NCBI GenBank assembly: GCA_963971405.1
Contig: OZ020484.1
Location: 62,001 to 126,000 of the forward strand
Direction of reading: 5' to 3'
Length of the DNA: 64,000 nucleotides
Source: Psococerastis gibbosa
Lineage: Eukaryota; Arthropoda; Insecta; Psocodea; Psocidae
The notes beneath the pieces are model-generated. The model had not been told where the DNA came from. It did no database searches and saw only the letters and a program-made list of their open reading frames with translations. This document shows positions 11,376 through 22,189 of this stretch, one piece after another (positions within the stretch are counted from its first letter, which is position 1; every line of letters begins with the position of its first letter). Both the position numbers and the translations under genes were made by a program.

Positions 11376-12004
11376 GTGAGCCCAAATTTGCCGATTTTCA
11401 GCGAAAATAGGCCCTTTTCAGGCGCGTTTTTGGAGGTGTTAATATCCATTTGAAAACTTCAAACTACTTTAGTTCTTTTCCACCTTTCTTACTCTTTCTA
11501 GACATGTATTCGGTGCCATCCGTGTTTCGGCGGAAATCAGGTCGAAAGGGTACTTTTAAATTTACATGCATAGAGTAACAAAATTCCACAGCCTGCGATT
11601 TTCAACCGAAATGAATTTTTAATGCCCATGTTTATAATAATAAAAGCCATTTGCTTAAACTTTATCTAATTTAGCTCTATTTAACCAATTTCTGTAAAGT
11701 CGCACCTAATGTTATGGTGTAATAAAAAAAAATAAAATAGAATAAAAATACGATTTTAAAATAAAGATGGTAAAAATATTTTTTTAATTTACCAAAGATG
11801 GTGTTTTATTTATACACTGTACTTGTGCAGTTTAATTAAGTCCACGATATTGCTTTACACTTAGCTCATAGCACTTGGATCAGAAAACCGTACTTAGAAA
11901 TATCATGCGGACAATGGGCTCAGTTGACTGCCGATCTTAACCTTACTTCCTATCTAAGAATTGTCTTGTCACAATTTCATGATGGCGGCATTAATATGCG
12001 AACC
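11376..12004. other. Unassigned stretch
   Basis: No coding-like frame. AT-rich with A runs near 11727-11790. No repeat of the window recognised. Confidence 0.45.
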
Positions 12005-12016
12005 AATCTGAATGTT

Positions 12017-12820
12017 TCTGCCTCTCTTTTCCTGCTGTAACCATACCATTGGTCATGGCTTCATGGACATGGCAAAATCAAACCACATGAGAATTTTTTT
12101 CTGAATAATCCAAATTATGGCTACATTCAGAAGCCCGTATTCTCTAACATGTACTTTACAGGGGCTATGTAATCCTGTCCCACTGCAGCAATGGAGATAG
12201 TACTGGACTTCCCACCCCTCCATGTTGCAGTGGAAACTTCAGCAGAAATGGCATTACTAGGAGTGGAAGGGCAATTAAGAGAGACTCAGCCTCTCTGACT
12301 ACGTCTGACCACTGCCTGGATATGCCAAGCGATAGAATCCATCCAAAATACTGTTTTAGGAGGGAATTCGAAACTATATTAGGGACAATGAAAGAATGCT
12401 GCGAATCAGCAGGAATTCTCAATAGTCACACAATCAAGTGGTATACTGATGGCTCTAGGCTAGGAAGTACCAAACCAAGAACAGGCCTTGGCGTCTTTGG
12501 TCCTGGGGCTAAATATCTGGAATCTCTTAGGGAGACAACTATAGTCTTGCAGATTCTGCAATGAAGGTGCGGAGGACCTGCGATGCGATGCGATGCAATC
12601 GCACGAAGAAGACCAGCATGCTCGGAAAGCTTGCAGTTACATGTAAAAGACTTCTGAATCCCCTCAAGATCCTGGCTCTCGTGAGGGAGATAGGCCTCGA
12701 GAAAGTGATGTAGAAGTGATGTAGATACTTTATTGTAGGGGGCACAATAGGCCAATAGGCTTAAGTGCACACAGGTAACACCTGTACCCCATTTTATATG
12801 AAAAAAAAAAAAAAAAAAAA
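12017..12820 (+). mobile_element. 5'-truncated non-LTR retrotransposon with poly-A and 12-bp target duplication
   Basis: A perfect 12-bp direct repeat, AATCTGAATGTT, lies at 12005-12016 and 12821-12832. The second copy directly follows a run of about 20 A at 12801-12820. That is a complete signature of target-primed insertion on the plus strand. The insert codes for the end of a reverse transcriptase polyprotein: a connection phrase (PLHVAVETSAE near 12220) and an RNase H relic. The 5' truncation point is the first base after the left repeat. Confidence 0.85.
12165..12700 (+). pseudogene. Reverse transcriptase connection and RNase H domain, broken
   Basis: From about 12178 the plus strand reads CPTAAMEIVLDFPPLHVAVE, matching the TPTAALE-LL--PPLH connection of Jockey/R1/I-type elements. 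From 12322 a second frame reads WYTDGSRLGS and RTGLGVFGPGA, the first RNase H strand with its catalytic Asp. The frame then jumps from the RNase H segment (LRETTIV) straight to CRFCNEGAEDL, a C-terminal zinc-knuckle start that is normally more than 100 residues further on. This indicates an internal deletion. Frameshifts and stops make it non-functional. RNase H normally digests the RNA of the RNA:DNA hybrid during retrotransposition. Confidence 0.75.
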
Positions 12821-12845
12821 AATCTGAATGTTACTTCTTCTTTAA

Positions 12846-13050
12846 ATGGCTCTTCTATCTAAGATTTGCGATCATCATGCCAATTTATACCTTAGAGACT
12901 GCTGCTCTGAAAAGGGAAGCCGTACTTTTCCAAACCACTGCCTGAGGTTTTTCAACCAGGATGGCCTTCCTCGGCCAGGAGCCCTCAGTCTTCTATCTTT
13001 CCTTGAATTATTACATACAGAAGGCGATACTTTTCGGTTCTTATCAGATT
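12846..13050 (-). pseudogene. RTE-like non-LTR C-terminal fragment
   Basis: The plus strand phrase CCTGAGGTTTTTCAACCAGG (12940-12959) and the following GGAGCCCTCAG are the reverse complement of the end of the RTE-like relic at 22.05-22.17 kb (CCTGGTTGAAAAACCTCAGG). This is therefore a second, minus-strand fragment of the same family. The encoded phrase is SWLKNLR-type. It begins right after the target duplication of the previous insertion, so it may be older DNA into which that element inserted nearby. Confidence 0.65.
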
Positions 13051-13656
13051 CCTAATTCCTAATAAGATTGGTAGACAGAGAATTTGCAGCCACGGCCCCC
13101 ACTGTGGTCAATCCGGCACTGGCACCGCCACTGCCAAACTCAATGCTGCTAACATGAAAATTAATGCGCCCTTTGTAATTATGGGCGGCGTCTGGTCCAA
13201 TGCAGTGCTCATTGGACCTGTGATGACTGTGCATGGCTCCGGTGAGATAAAGGTAAACAGAGCAAAGCCAGGCTATACACACACCCTGTATTATCATATT
13301 ACTAGTACAATCAGTAATAATTCCATAAATTGCTCCTTATTAATTTATAAACAACGCTGCCACTATGCTGTAAAATGTTTACATGAATAGTATTTTTATT
13401 TTATTTTTATATTTAATGAATAAAATTAAACTGTTAGTTGTTATAGGTAGGCCTACATATTTTAACGTAGTTTTGATATTTGAAGGTAACTGTGTTATAT
13501 GCGTTGTAACATGTGGTTACTTTGGCCCTTGGGGTCCCTTTAAGTTAGTTGTCCGTAAGTAGGATAGATTAAATCAAATCCAAATTATCTGTGATAAAGT
13601 CACCATTTTAAGGTATATCTATATATAATATATGGCACATTAAGGACAACAAACAT
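13051..13656. other. Unassigned stretch
   Basis: Two opposite overlapping frames (13052-13297 minus, 13154-13390 plus) show no recognisable domain. Otherwise AT-rich and featureless. Confidence 0.45.
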
Positions 13657-14384
13657 AGAGGGAGTTGGTTGGAACACAATTATATTTATGACTTCGTAAC
13701 ATTGTTTAAACTAGTTATGAGGTGAGCATATCAAAAATCCTCACCCTTGAGCTGGGAGGGCGGGCTTTGAAGCAACCGTTTTTTGGTTTTTCACTTATAT
13801 CTCGGAAACTACGCGCACTATCGATATTTTTGTTCTATCCCTAATTAACGCTGATTAAATTAGCTACAAGTTATATGGAGTAAAGTGATATCTTGCATAG
13901 TTTCCGAGATATCTGCTCGGGAAAACCAGTAATTTTGGAAAAATACATTTTTTCCTAACATTTCTTGATCTTATTGACTGGAAAACTCTTCAACGATGCA
14001 GCCAAAAAATAAATGCAGGTCATAGGGCTGTAGAACATTAAACTCCCATCAATAATATATATGACTTTACTGTTTGATATACTTTCCTTTCAAATCAACC
14101 AATTCTAGTGTTAAGAGGCGTCAAACGTATGGCCAAAATGTACACCATTATGTAGGTATGGACGGACGTCGAAATAGCTCCCAACAACATGCATCCATTG
14201 CTGTGAACAAATTTTTTGTGCATGTGGCAAAAGGGCAAAAAGAAAAGAAGAAGAAACATCAAATGAAAAAAAGGTTTATTGGTATTGAAAGGTCAAAAAA
14301 ATACAATTGAGTGCCATTTTCACCATTGGCTTCTCTAATGGACCCCAGGTCCGGGATGGATCCAGCCCATTTTCTCATTGGGGG

Positions 14385-14962
14385 GGGGGGGTTAGGGGAG
14401 GGGTAGTTGTGGGTCAAAACAGAAAAAAACAGATGTCGTATCGATTAAATTAGAGAGTAATAAATTAAATTCCAATACATTTACAAAATTTTGGTTGGGG
14501 GGGGGGGGGCAGAAACCCCCTGCCCCCCCCCATGCCCCATCCGTCCATGCCCCTTGTTCTGTAGGAAAACGGCCAGTGGATCCTCTTTTTCTCTTCATCT
14601 GAGTCCACGAGAGGAACCCTATTCTGGTAGTTCTACTGGGAATTGTTACATAGTGGGGAGCACTTGAGGCATGTTTTTTGCAGCCACACTTTACGCTGGC
14701 ACGGTCTATTTTGCACCTGCAGAAAATCATTTTTAGGAAGTCGTCTGATGCAGCTGTTACCTCATTTTGGACTGGGTCCAGGCAGTTCCTGTCTTCCACC
14801 CATACATCTCATACATCTTATGAGGCAGGTTATTTCCCAGCCACGGCTGAACTTATAGAAAGGTTGGGAGGGAATGCTGCTTTTCTGCTCCCTCGGTGTG
14901 TGCAAGCCATTTCGGAAACATTATACCTGCCGGCATTGGGCGTTCAGATGTCGATCGCATAG
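14385..14962 (-). pseudogene. Cys-rich coding relic, left arm of family B copy 2
   Basis: On the minus strand from about 14865: TEGAEKQHSLPTFL, a stop, VQPWLGNNLP, then a second frame with NCLDPVQNEVTAASDDFLKM and IFCRCKIDRASVKCGCKKHA. This copy keeps more cysteines than the other two (CRCK, KCGCKKH). The order QHSL, Q-x-WLGN, L-x-PV-x-N, A-x-DD-LKMIFC-CK matches, from memory, uncharacterised invertebrate proteins with a C-terminal Cys-rich CXC-like stretch. At least one stop and one frameshift are visible. Molecular function is unknown; the Cys-rich part could bind zinc. Confidence 0.6.
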
Positions 14963-15099
14963 TCCTGTTGATGGCTTGAGCTGATGCGAATTTAATGATA
15001 TTTGTTTCAACAAGCCCGGACGCGAGAAGAAAAGTAGTTCCTACTTCTCATCCCGAGAGCATCAGCAGCAAGATTTCAAGTTTCAAGTGTTGTTCTTGC

Positions 15100-15545
15100 G
15101 CGCTTTTTGTAGATGGGACACAACATCTGCATCTTGAAAAAGCCTGACAAGTCATATCTTCCATCTACCGAGGGAGCAGCAAAACAAAATTCCCTCCGAA
15201 CTTTTCAAAAAGCTCAGCTGTGACTGCGAAATAATAACCTGCCTCTTCAGACGTTTAGGTGGAAGATAGACAAGAACTGTCTGGTCCCAGTCCAAAATGA
15301 CCTGGGAGCTGCACCGGACGATGTCCTAAAAATGATTTTCTCCCGGTGCAAAAAAGACTGTACGAGAGCCTCAAACGTACTTAATAGCCAACGCCCTAAA
15401 GCCTCAAATACTCCCCAGTATGTAAAATGTGCCAGGGGAACTGCCAGAATAGGGTTCCTCTCGAGGACTCAGATGAAGAGGATCCACTGGCCATTTTCTA
15501 CAGGACAAGGGGCATGGACGGATACAGGGGGGGGGGTGACAGGAC
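15100..15545 (+). pseudogene. Cys-rich coding relic, right arm of family B copy 2
   Basis: The plus strand reads MGHNICILKKPDKSYLPSTE near 15110-15172, then GAAKQNSLRTFQKAQL and a stop. It continues with NCLVPVQNDLGAAPDDVLKM and IFSRCKKDCTRASN, to about 15530 where a G run of the arm begins. It is the inverted partner of 14385-14962 but differs at many codons, so the two arms have evolved separately or been converted from different sources. LPST-GAAKQNSLR corresponds to the LPPT-x-AA-x-x-HSLR phrase of the presumed parent protein. Confidence 0.6.
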
Positions 15546-15588
15546 AGGGAGCTGCTGCGCCCCGGCCCCTCCCAAAATGTTGTAAATG

Positions 15589-15691
15589 TTATGTGTAAAG
15601 TATTAAAATCAAAAAATCTGCACAATTTCCATATTCCACAGTTTATGTGGAAATTGTGCAAATTTGTATGATTTTAATACTTTACACATAA
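15589..15691. repeat. Compact inverted repeat (hairpin of about 100 bases)
   Basis: TTATGTGTAAAGTATTAAAA (15589-15608) is matched perfectly by its reverse complement at 15672-15691, and CACAATTTCCA is repeated inverted inside. Only a short centre around 15636-15650 is unpaired. Located in the arm of family B copy 2 next to the coding relic. It is absent from family B copy 1, so it is a later small insertion or a local templated inversion. Confidence 0.8.
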
Positions 15692-16053
15692 TGTTTCGTT
15701 TCCACGAAGTCACGAGAGAACCCAATATTTGTTATATTTATATTGATCCACAACTACCCCCCCCCCCCCAAATGAGAAAATGGGCTGGATCCAACCCGGA
15801 CCTGGGGTCCCATGAAGGAGACATTGAGAAAAAAAACGACGAAATCAAAGAAGAAGAAAATTTTGTAAATGTATTGGAATTTAATTTATTACTCTCTAAT
15901 TTAATCGATACGAAATCTCTTTTTTCTGTTTTGACACACAACAAAAAATGACGAAGACGAAGAGACCCTTTCCACCCCATGAGAACAAATAAATTGACTG
16001 AAATGGCACTCAATTGTATTTTTTTGACTTTTCAATACCAATAAACCTTGTTG

Positions 16054-16908
16054 TTGCTTTCCAATTTATACGTAGTATAAGGAAAGCTTTGTGACGATCC
16101 AAATTTTCGATTCCGAGATTTCAACGGAATTACACTTTTTATGGTCCCAGGAACCAAAAAAGTGGTTTTTACGAAATGTCTGTCTGTCGCTCTGTCTGTC
16201 TGTTTTTATCGATTTCCGGGCAAACTACTCGGTCGATTATGATGAAATCCGGCATGTAGGTTTACAAAAATCATACCTCGGGACTATTTTTTTTTATTTG
16301 GGGCTAACTCAGTTCGGGGGGTTTTATTTAAAAAAAAAACTCCAAAAAAAACGTCAAAAAAAATTATTTCTCATAAACATCTCCAACGATTTCTCTTAAA
16401 TACATATATATTATAGTCGTTAGTAATGTTGATAAAATGATGCGGGGGGTCACTTGCCCCATGATAGTTTGCTTCTGGTGGTAAAAAAATAAAAATAACT
16501 AAATTTTAATGAAAAATGACTAAAAAATAATTTTTCTGCGAAACCTTTCTATCGATGATTTCTACCTTCAGGCATGTTTTAGGTGTTAAATTGAGTAACG
16601 AAACCGGACAGGTTGCTTTCCCAAAAACTATTTGGTTTTGTGCAAAAAAATGTTTTTTTGAAAAAATTCACGCTGAAATGCATTACGTGCTCTGCCATTA
16701 TTGCTGTGTGGTAATGTGTTGGTCTGACCTATCTAGAATTTACCTCACCACCAGTGACGAGTGACGTCAGGTGGACAACCCCCCCCCCCCCCGAGATATA
16801 GGAAATTTAACTATAGGAAAATTTTTTACCATGAAATTACTCATTTTCTCTATCTACTAATTTTGATAAATTGGAAAACATGTTCGAGTAAACTCGGGCC
16901 GGTTCTTT
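16054..16908 (+). mobile_element. HINE-like element, full length, with paralogous empty site
   Basis: TTGCTTTCCAATTTATACG and GGAAAGC form the 5' hairpin. A short GTCT tract lies at about 16180-16205, a C run at 16778-16792, ATAAATTGGAAAACATG near the 3' end, then CGAGTAAACTCGGGCCGGTTCTTTT. It interrupts the right arm of family B copy 2. The left arm shows the uninterrupted sequence (AATAAACCTTTTTTTCATTT when reverse complemented from about 14260-14282), so the element went into a T run and left no target duplication. Confidence 0.9.
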
Positions 16909-17292
16909 TCATTTGATGTTTTTTCTTCTTTTCTTTTTGCCCTTTTGCCACACGCACAAACAATATGTTCACAGCAATGGATGCACGTTGTTGGGAGCTA
17001 TTTCGACGTCCGTCCATACCTACATAATGGTTACATTTTGGCCATACGTTTGACGCCTCTTAACACTAGAATTGGTTGATTTGAAAGGAAAGTATATCAA
17101 ACAGTAAAGTCATATGTATTATTGATGGGTGTTTAATGTTCTACAGCCCTATGACCTGCATTTATTTTTTGGTTGCATCGTTGAAGAGTTATCCAGTCAA
17201 TAAGATCAAAAAATGTTAGGAAAAAATGTATTTTTCCAAAATTACTGGTTTTCCCGAGCAGATATCTCGAAAACTATGCAAGATATCACTTT

Positions 17293-17601
17293 CTTCTTCT
17301 TCTTCTTCCGGCTCTACAGCCCTTGGTGGGCTTTGGCCTGCTCGACAACACTCCTCCATTCTTCTCGGTTTTGCACAACGCTCCACCATCTGGAGACTCC
17401 CAACTCGCGAAGGTCATTCTCTAACTCGTCCTTCCAGCGGTTTCTTGGCCGTCCTGGCAGTAGTCTTCCCGTCATGCTTGCTTTGCACATTTTTCGTGGC
17501 ATGCGTTCTTCAGACATCCTTACAACGTGTCCCAGCCACCTTAATCGTTGTGCTTTAATGAACCTTACTATGTCTTCTCCGTTGAGAGCGGCGTCGATTT
17601 C
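17293..17601 (-). mobile_element. 5'-truncated non-LTR retrotransposon fragment with target duplication
   Basis: AGATATCACTTT at 17281-17292 is repeated at 17602-17613. The opposite arm of the palindrome (13881-13895) has the uninterrupted site, giving a proven 12-bp target duplication. The insert reads on the minus strand: LRWLGHVVRMSEERMPRKM, GRLLPGRPRNRWKDELENDL, ending near 17314. This is the C-terminal WLGHVVRM...GRP--RW motif of many non-LTR reverse transcriptases. The 3' tail is (GAA)n, seen as TTCTTCTTC at 17291-17309. The frame is open throughout, so it is fairly young, but the catalytic domain is absent. Confidence 0.85.
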
Positions 17602-17745
17602 AGATATCACTTTACTCCATATAACTTGTAGCTAATTTAAGCAGCGTTAATTAGGGATAGAACAAAAATATAGCTAGTTTTTGAGATATACGTGAAGAAA
17701 CAAAAAACGGTACCTTCAAAGCCCCCCCTCCCCCCAGCTCAAAGG

Positions 17746-20089
17746 GCCTGTGCTATACACAGAACGACACAATTGTAACCCCGACGAACTGGTTTCACTG
17801 GCTTACAGTGAATCACAAATATTCCATATTAGTTCCTGACGGCCCGGTACGGTTCCCAAAATATTTTGTTTGTTATTATTTAATTAATTAAATTAATAAT
17901 TAATTACAGTTGTCCACTGCATACTACATGGATATGGGAAATCTATATTGCAGGAAATACTATAAAATAGGCATCTCAGAATAGAACAGAACTGTAATTT
18001 TACATCGAAAAATGTTACGTATATATTTAGCACAAAATATGGACGGTTTGCGGCCTGCGGCTATTGTTGGTGAGGTTATTTTCTTGACTGCAGCCCAAAC
18101 CAGCGCCAAAAGGCAATAAACGTTGACGAAACTATGTTTTCGACACTTGAACTGTAGTTTCTAGGTGGACTAAACGATTATTTCAATTATGACCTCAAAT
18201 TAATGAATGTCCAGGACCGGGACTTAATGGTCCCGTTTGTGGTCCCGGTCCCGGTCGCGATAACAAGCCTTGAACTAGCCCCCGGCCCTGATTACCGTGA
18301 CCAATACTTACCAATAATGTTGATGATTTCAATGGGTTTGGTGTCGTTGGGAAAAGTTCATAGTTCATAGCTCTATGTCTAAATAATAATTTGTCAATAA
18401 AATAATAATAATACTGAAGAAATAATATTGAACACATTTATTGATTAACGAATAAAGAATAACTAAATAAAACAAATGACTTCCGAATGCTAAGCGCAAA
18501 ACCCGTTCACTTGGTCGGTGATCTTTAAAATTGTGTGGCATAGGCGTCGCCAGCAATGGGTTACCTACACAAACAATATTTAAAACAGTAGATTTAACTA
18601 AATAATTTGGTTGGTTTTCACTTTTTGACAAGGTTCGGAATCTTTAGGTGCAAATAACTTTGAGTACATTGCGTGTTTACAGTCAGCACTCCCACTAACC
18701 TGACAGTGGGTCATCAGGGGTCATCAGGGGTCATCATGGGGTGACTGAAACTGTAACTTTACTCAACTCTAATTTTATAATACTAATACATACTAAAACC
18801 AATGCGAAGAAATATTTAAAATGATTAACATCAACACGTAGGAAACGTAGATGACTGCTGCGATACCGTTACCGCAGTAATAAATAATCAATACAATAGC
18901 AATTACATTAAATAAGAAATAACTCGGTCCTCATACTAATGCCCCGCTATAATTATAGTTTCAGCAAGACTGTCATGCGTTTATATTATAAATAAATAAT
19001 ATACGTGTGAATAGCTGTTCGTGTGTATGAAGGTATGCATGCTTCACGATTTTTAATAATCATAGGTTGGCTGAATTCGGTCATATTCTTTGACAACATA
19101 ACTAGCAACCTAATAACTGCCTCAAATACAAACAACGGAAGCTATCCTGATGAGATTTTTTAATCCGTTTGTTACCGATTGGAGTGAGAAAGTAGCTCAC
19201 AAGAGGTATGGGGTAAGTAATGGATTTATCATGTAATTCTGTGCGTAGAAACTTATTATACTACAAATAGGACAAGTGTAACATTTGTTATAATTAGGCA
19301 GTAGACGATTGCTAATGTAGTTAACTTGCAAAAATCTTGGCGAAAAAGTTTCAGTGTATCAGAACGGATATCACTAACACTTGCTTCAATCGGGTGCAGT
19401 GTATCATGTACATATGCTGCGATATCAGAGGGACAAATGATTCTACTACTAGGCTCTCCAAACAGCGACAGCGTTAGGCACACAAAATCGCTCCACAAAC
19501 AAATCTGCCTTTATAAATTACAAACACCGTTTTCTTGAAGCTTGAACCTCGACAACCGTCCTGTTTCAGATTCTACCAACTTACAACGTGGCTCAATTGT
19601 CACGTAAAACCTAACTTATTCTGTATTACATCGGAGCACCTAGGTTCATGTAAAGCCTAAAGGCCCCATAATTTCCTTTCATCAATTCAAAGATAAAGCA
19701 GCGTGGTGTTACATCATAGCCATTAATAACAGAGGTATTTCTAATAGCATAAAACGTTATCTCGAATCGCTCTAACGATAGAGATTCAATTCTTGTCGCA
19801 TATACGAGACCCACCACATTCAATACAATTATTTCTGTTTTAATACGATCGCTAATCTTTCCATAGCTGCCAATACATGTTTGTAACAAGTACAGCAAAA
19901 TTCTACCGGTCAACAGAAGCTATACCTGGCCATTTGGCTGTTTTTACGTAATGTTAAAGTGTTGATTCTCTACTCAATGTTTTGGGGCATCTGTGTCAAC
20001 ACACGTAATAGACCGGGTGTCGGCTATCCTTTGATTCTCTGAGGTGGTGGTAAATTTTCACACTATGTCCGTAATAGTCTATGGGCTGG
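17746..20089. other. Unassigned stretch
   Basis: No recognisable gene. It holds an AT palindrome (TTAATTAATTAAATTAATAA near 17880), GGTCCCGGT repeats near 18230-18260, and three tandem copies of GGTCATCAG at about 18708-18735. Small frames on both strands (18195-18631, 19256-19538, 19626-19913) lack any motif I know. Confidence 0.45.
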
Positions 20090-21010
20090 ATATGCCAAAA
20101 AGGGATTTGTGGCTGGCGGGAGAGGGAGCATTTGGACAGGGGAATTGTTTTCGAAAATATTTTTCAACGAAAATTCACTAAACGTGTGGCTCGTTGAGAT
20201 GCTACCATAATGATAAATGACACTCGAATATAAGTGGTAACTTCATGCCAGAAGATTTTCCCATAGTTAACCCCTCTCCAGAGGGTGGTGAAATCAGCTG
20301 TGAGTACCAAAAATTCGCTGAAGAGTTGGCAAATCAAATGTATCCCTATGTGTAAGCTTGTCGCCCGACCATCATAAAAAACAGTATGCCAGACGTTTAT
20401 AGCAACAACAACCCCTTGCCAGAAGGGTCGGAAATTTATCCTGTGGTGTTTTTTTTTTCAAAAGGGTGGCAGCGGGAAAACATAGTAAAGTAAATTGTAA
20501 ATATAATGTTGGAAATCTTAGTCACTGGCATTTTAGGTGCTGTGGGGGTTGTGCAGAAGGGTGGAAGTCACCAGCCACAAAATTAGCTGTAAAGGTGGCA
20601 ACTTAATTCCTTCGCATACATCATTGGATACTTCATATACATATGTGAAATTTTTGTCCCAGAAGTTTTCTCATGCTTTTCCCTTAACAGGAAGGGGTAG
20701 TAATTTATCTGGGGTGGGCTTTCACTATAAGGGTGGCATGGAAAATACAGCATAAAACAGTTCCTTTGCGCTAATTTTTTGGCGGGAAACAACCCCACAG
20801 AATATTTTAGGGTGGTTAGGGGCGATCCAGAAGGGTGGAAAGTCCAATGCAGAGGGGTAAAATTGACTGAAGAGGTGGCAATCTGAATCGTAGCTTAAAT
20901 GTCTTAAATTGGTGTCTGGTCTGTCTTACTACTATATATTATCGGTCCCAGACATTATTTTGGGTTTCAACCCCCTTACTCAGAAGGGATGGAAAAACCT
21001 AAAAAAACTA
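20090..21010 (+). repeat. Diverged tandem repeat, period roughly 290 bases
   Basis: Recurring phrases in the same order include CAGAAGGGTGGAA (20555, 20830 and similar at 20419), AAGAGGTGGCAA or AAAGGTGGCAAC (20592, 20870), TGTCCCAGAAG or TGCCAGAAG, and GGGTGGCAGCGGGAAAACAT against GGGTGGCATGGAAAATACAG. This gives about three worn copies. No frame runs through all of them. Unit function unknown. Confidence 0.55.
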
Positions 21011-21299
21011 ATGAACCTTATATTCTTTCCTATTTATCAATTAGTCTAGGTACCGAGTCAGATAATATGAGTAGTTCCGTGGTATATAATTATCCTTGGT
21101 ATAAATTTCGGTTACCTTGACTTTCCCTATCCCAAAGCAAAGAATTGATCGGTGGGTCGATTGGATAGCTTATAACGGCAGACCAATATAAGATACATCA
21201 ACACAGTAATATTGGCAGTTTATGCTGCTATGTATTGGAGCTATTGCTAATTTATACCGGGAATGAGTGGAAAAAATGAAGTCAAATCATACCCATTAG

Positions 21300-22180
21300 G
21301 TGGGCGTCAGGGAGGGATGTGTGTTATCACCTACCCTGTTCAACGTGTATGCTGAGCGGATAATGACAGAGGCTGTGGATGCAGCCATGGAAGGCATAGT
21401 TATCAATGAAGAGCTTGTCGAAAATCTACAATAAGCAGATAACACTGTGCAAGTTCCTTCATAACAAGAACAACTGCAGTCTAAATTAAATTAAATTAGT
21501 GTAGCAGGCGAAAATGCGGGCATTTTAATTAACTTGCAGAAGACCCAAGAAATGGCTGTCCGTAAGAGATAAAATAATCTGAATGTTGTTCTGGATGGGG
21601 CGCCTGTATTACAATGGAAACAATGCCGATACCTCGGATGCATTGGAAACAGTGGGTGGGAGGTGAGTCAGGAATTTGCAGGAGAATTAAACATGCCCGA
21701 AATGTCTTCATCAAAATGCAGAAATTAATTCGTTGTCGGAATCTGCGCTTGGACCTCTGCCTGAGAATGGTGAAATGTTAGGTGTTCGTTCTACAAGCTA
21801 TTGATCCATGGACGTTGACCCCGCAAGCTATGGAGAAGAAATGCAGTTCATTTGAAATGTGCATATTCTGCGCATATCCCGGAGAACTCCCAGATGCTGA
21901 GGTTCTGAGACGGAAGCGAAAGGATATTTAGGTAGAAGCCGAGTTGCTGTTGAAACGGGAATGAACATAATTTAGCCATATGATGAGCAACGAGAAGTAT
22001 CGCATTCTGCATGTAATAATCCAAGGAGAGATAGAAGGTCTGAGGGCTCCCGGCAGATGAAGAACATCCTGGTTGAAAAACCTCAGGAAGTGGTTTGGTG
22101 AGAGCATGACTTCCCTTTTTGTCTCCAGTTTGCCATTGCCATGATGATTACCAATCTTCGATGGAAGAGGCATAATTACA
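21300..22180 (+). pseudogene. RTE-like reverse transcriptase relic
   Basis: From 21300 the plus strand reads GVREGCVLSPTLFNVYAE, the RT motif B region (normally GVRQGC-LSP-LFN-Y) that helps position the template. Downstream NLQ-stop-ADNTV stands where YADDTV, the catalytic motif C, should be, so the second catalytic Asp is replaced by Asn. Then come CRYLGCIGNSGWEV and, near 21984-22080, SNEKYRILHVIIQGEIEG and RTSWLKNLRKWFG, the characteristic C-terminus of RTE-type elements. Many stops and frameshifts. 5' part absent. A minus-strand fragment of the same family lies at 12846-13050. Confidence 0.8.
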
Positions 22181-22189
22181 AAGAAGATG

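Larger units (their letters stand above)
13657..17745. mobile_element. Palindromic element, family B, copy 2, with nested insertions
   Basis: Left arm about 13657-14530 and right arm about 15545-17745 are inverted copies of each other. The right arm is enlarged by a HINE (16054-16908) and a non-LTR fragment (17293-17601). Landmarks: AACTCTTCAACGATGCAGCC near 13984 against its near-complement near 17173, and GATATCTTGCATAGTTTCC at 13889 against GAAAACTATGCAAGATATC at 17271. The coding relic is present twice, facing opposite ways (14385-14962 minus, 15100-15545 plus), so the inverted repeat extends through the coding part. Left end begins ATAGAGGGAGTTGG, as in copy 1. Confidence 0.8.

Noticed and set aside
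17213..17635. Plus-strand 140-residue frame
   Set aside because: It is the shadow of the minus-strand non-LTR C-terminus (LRWLGHVVRM), which explains the openness.
18702..18740. CRISPR-like short repeats GGTCATCAG
   Set aside because: Direct tandem repeat of nine bases without spacers in a eukaryotic context.
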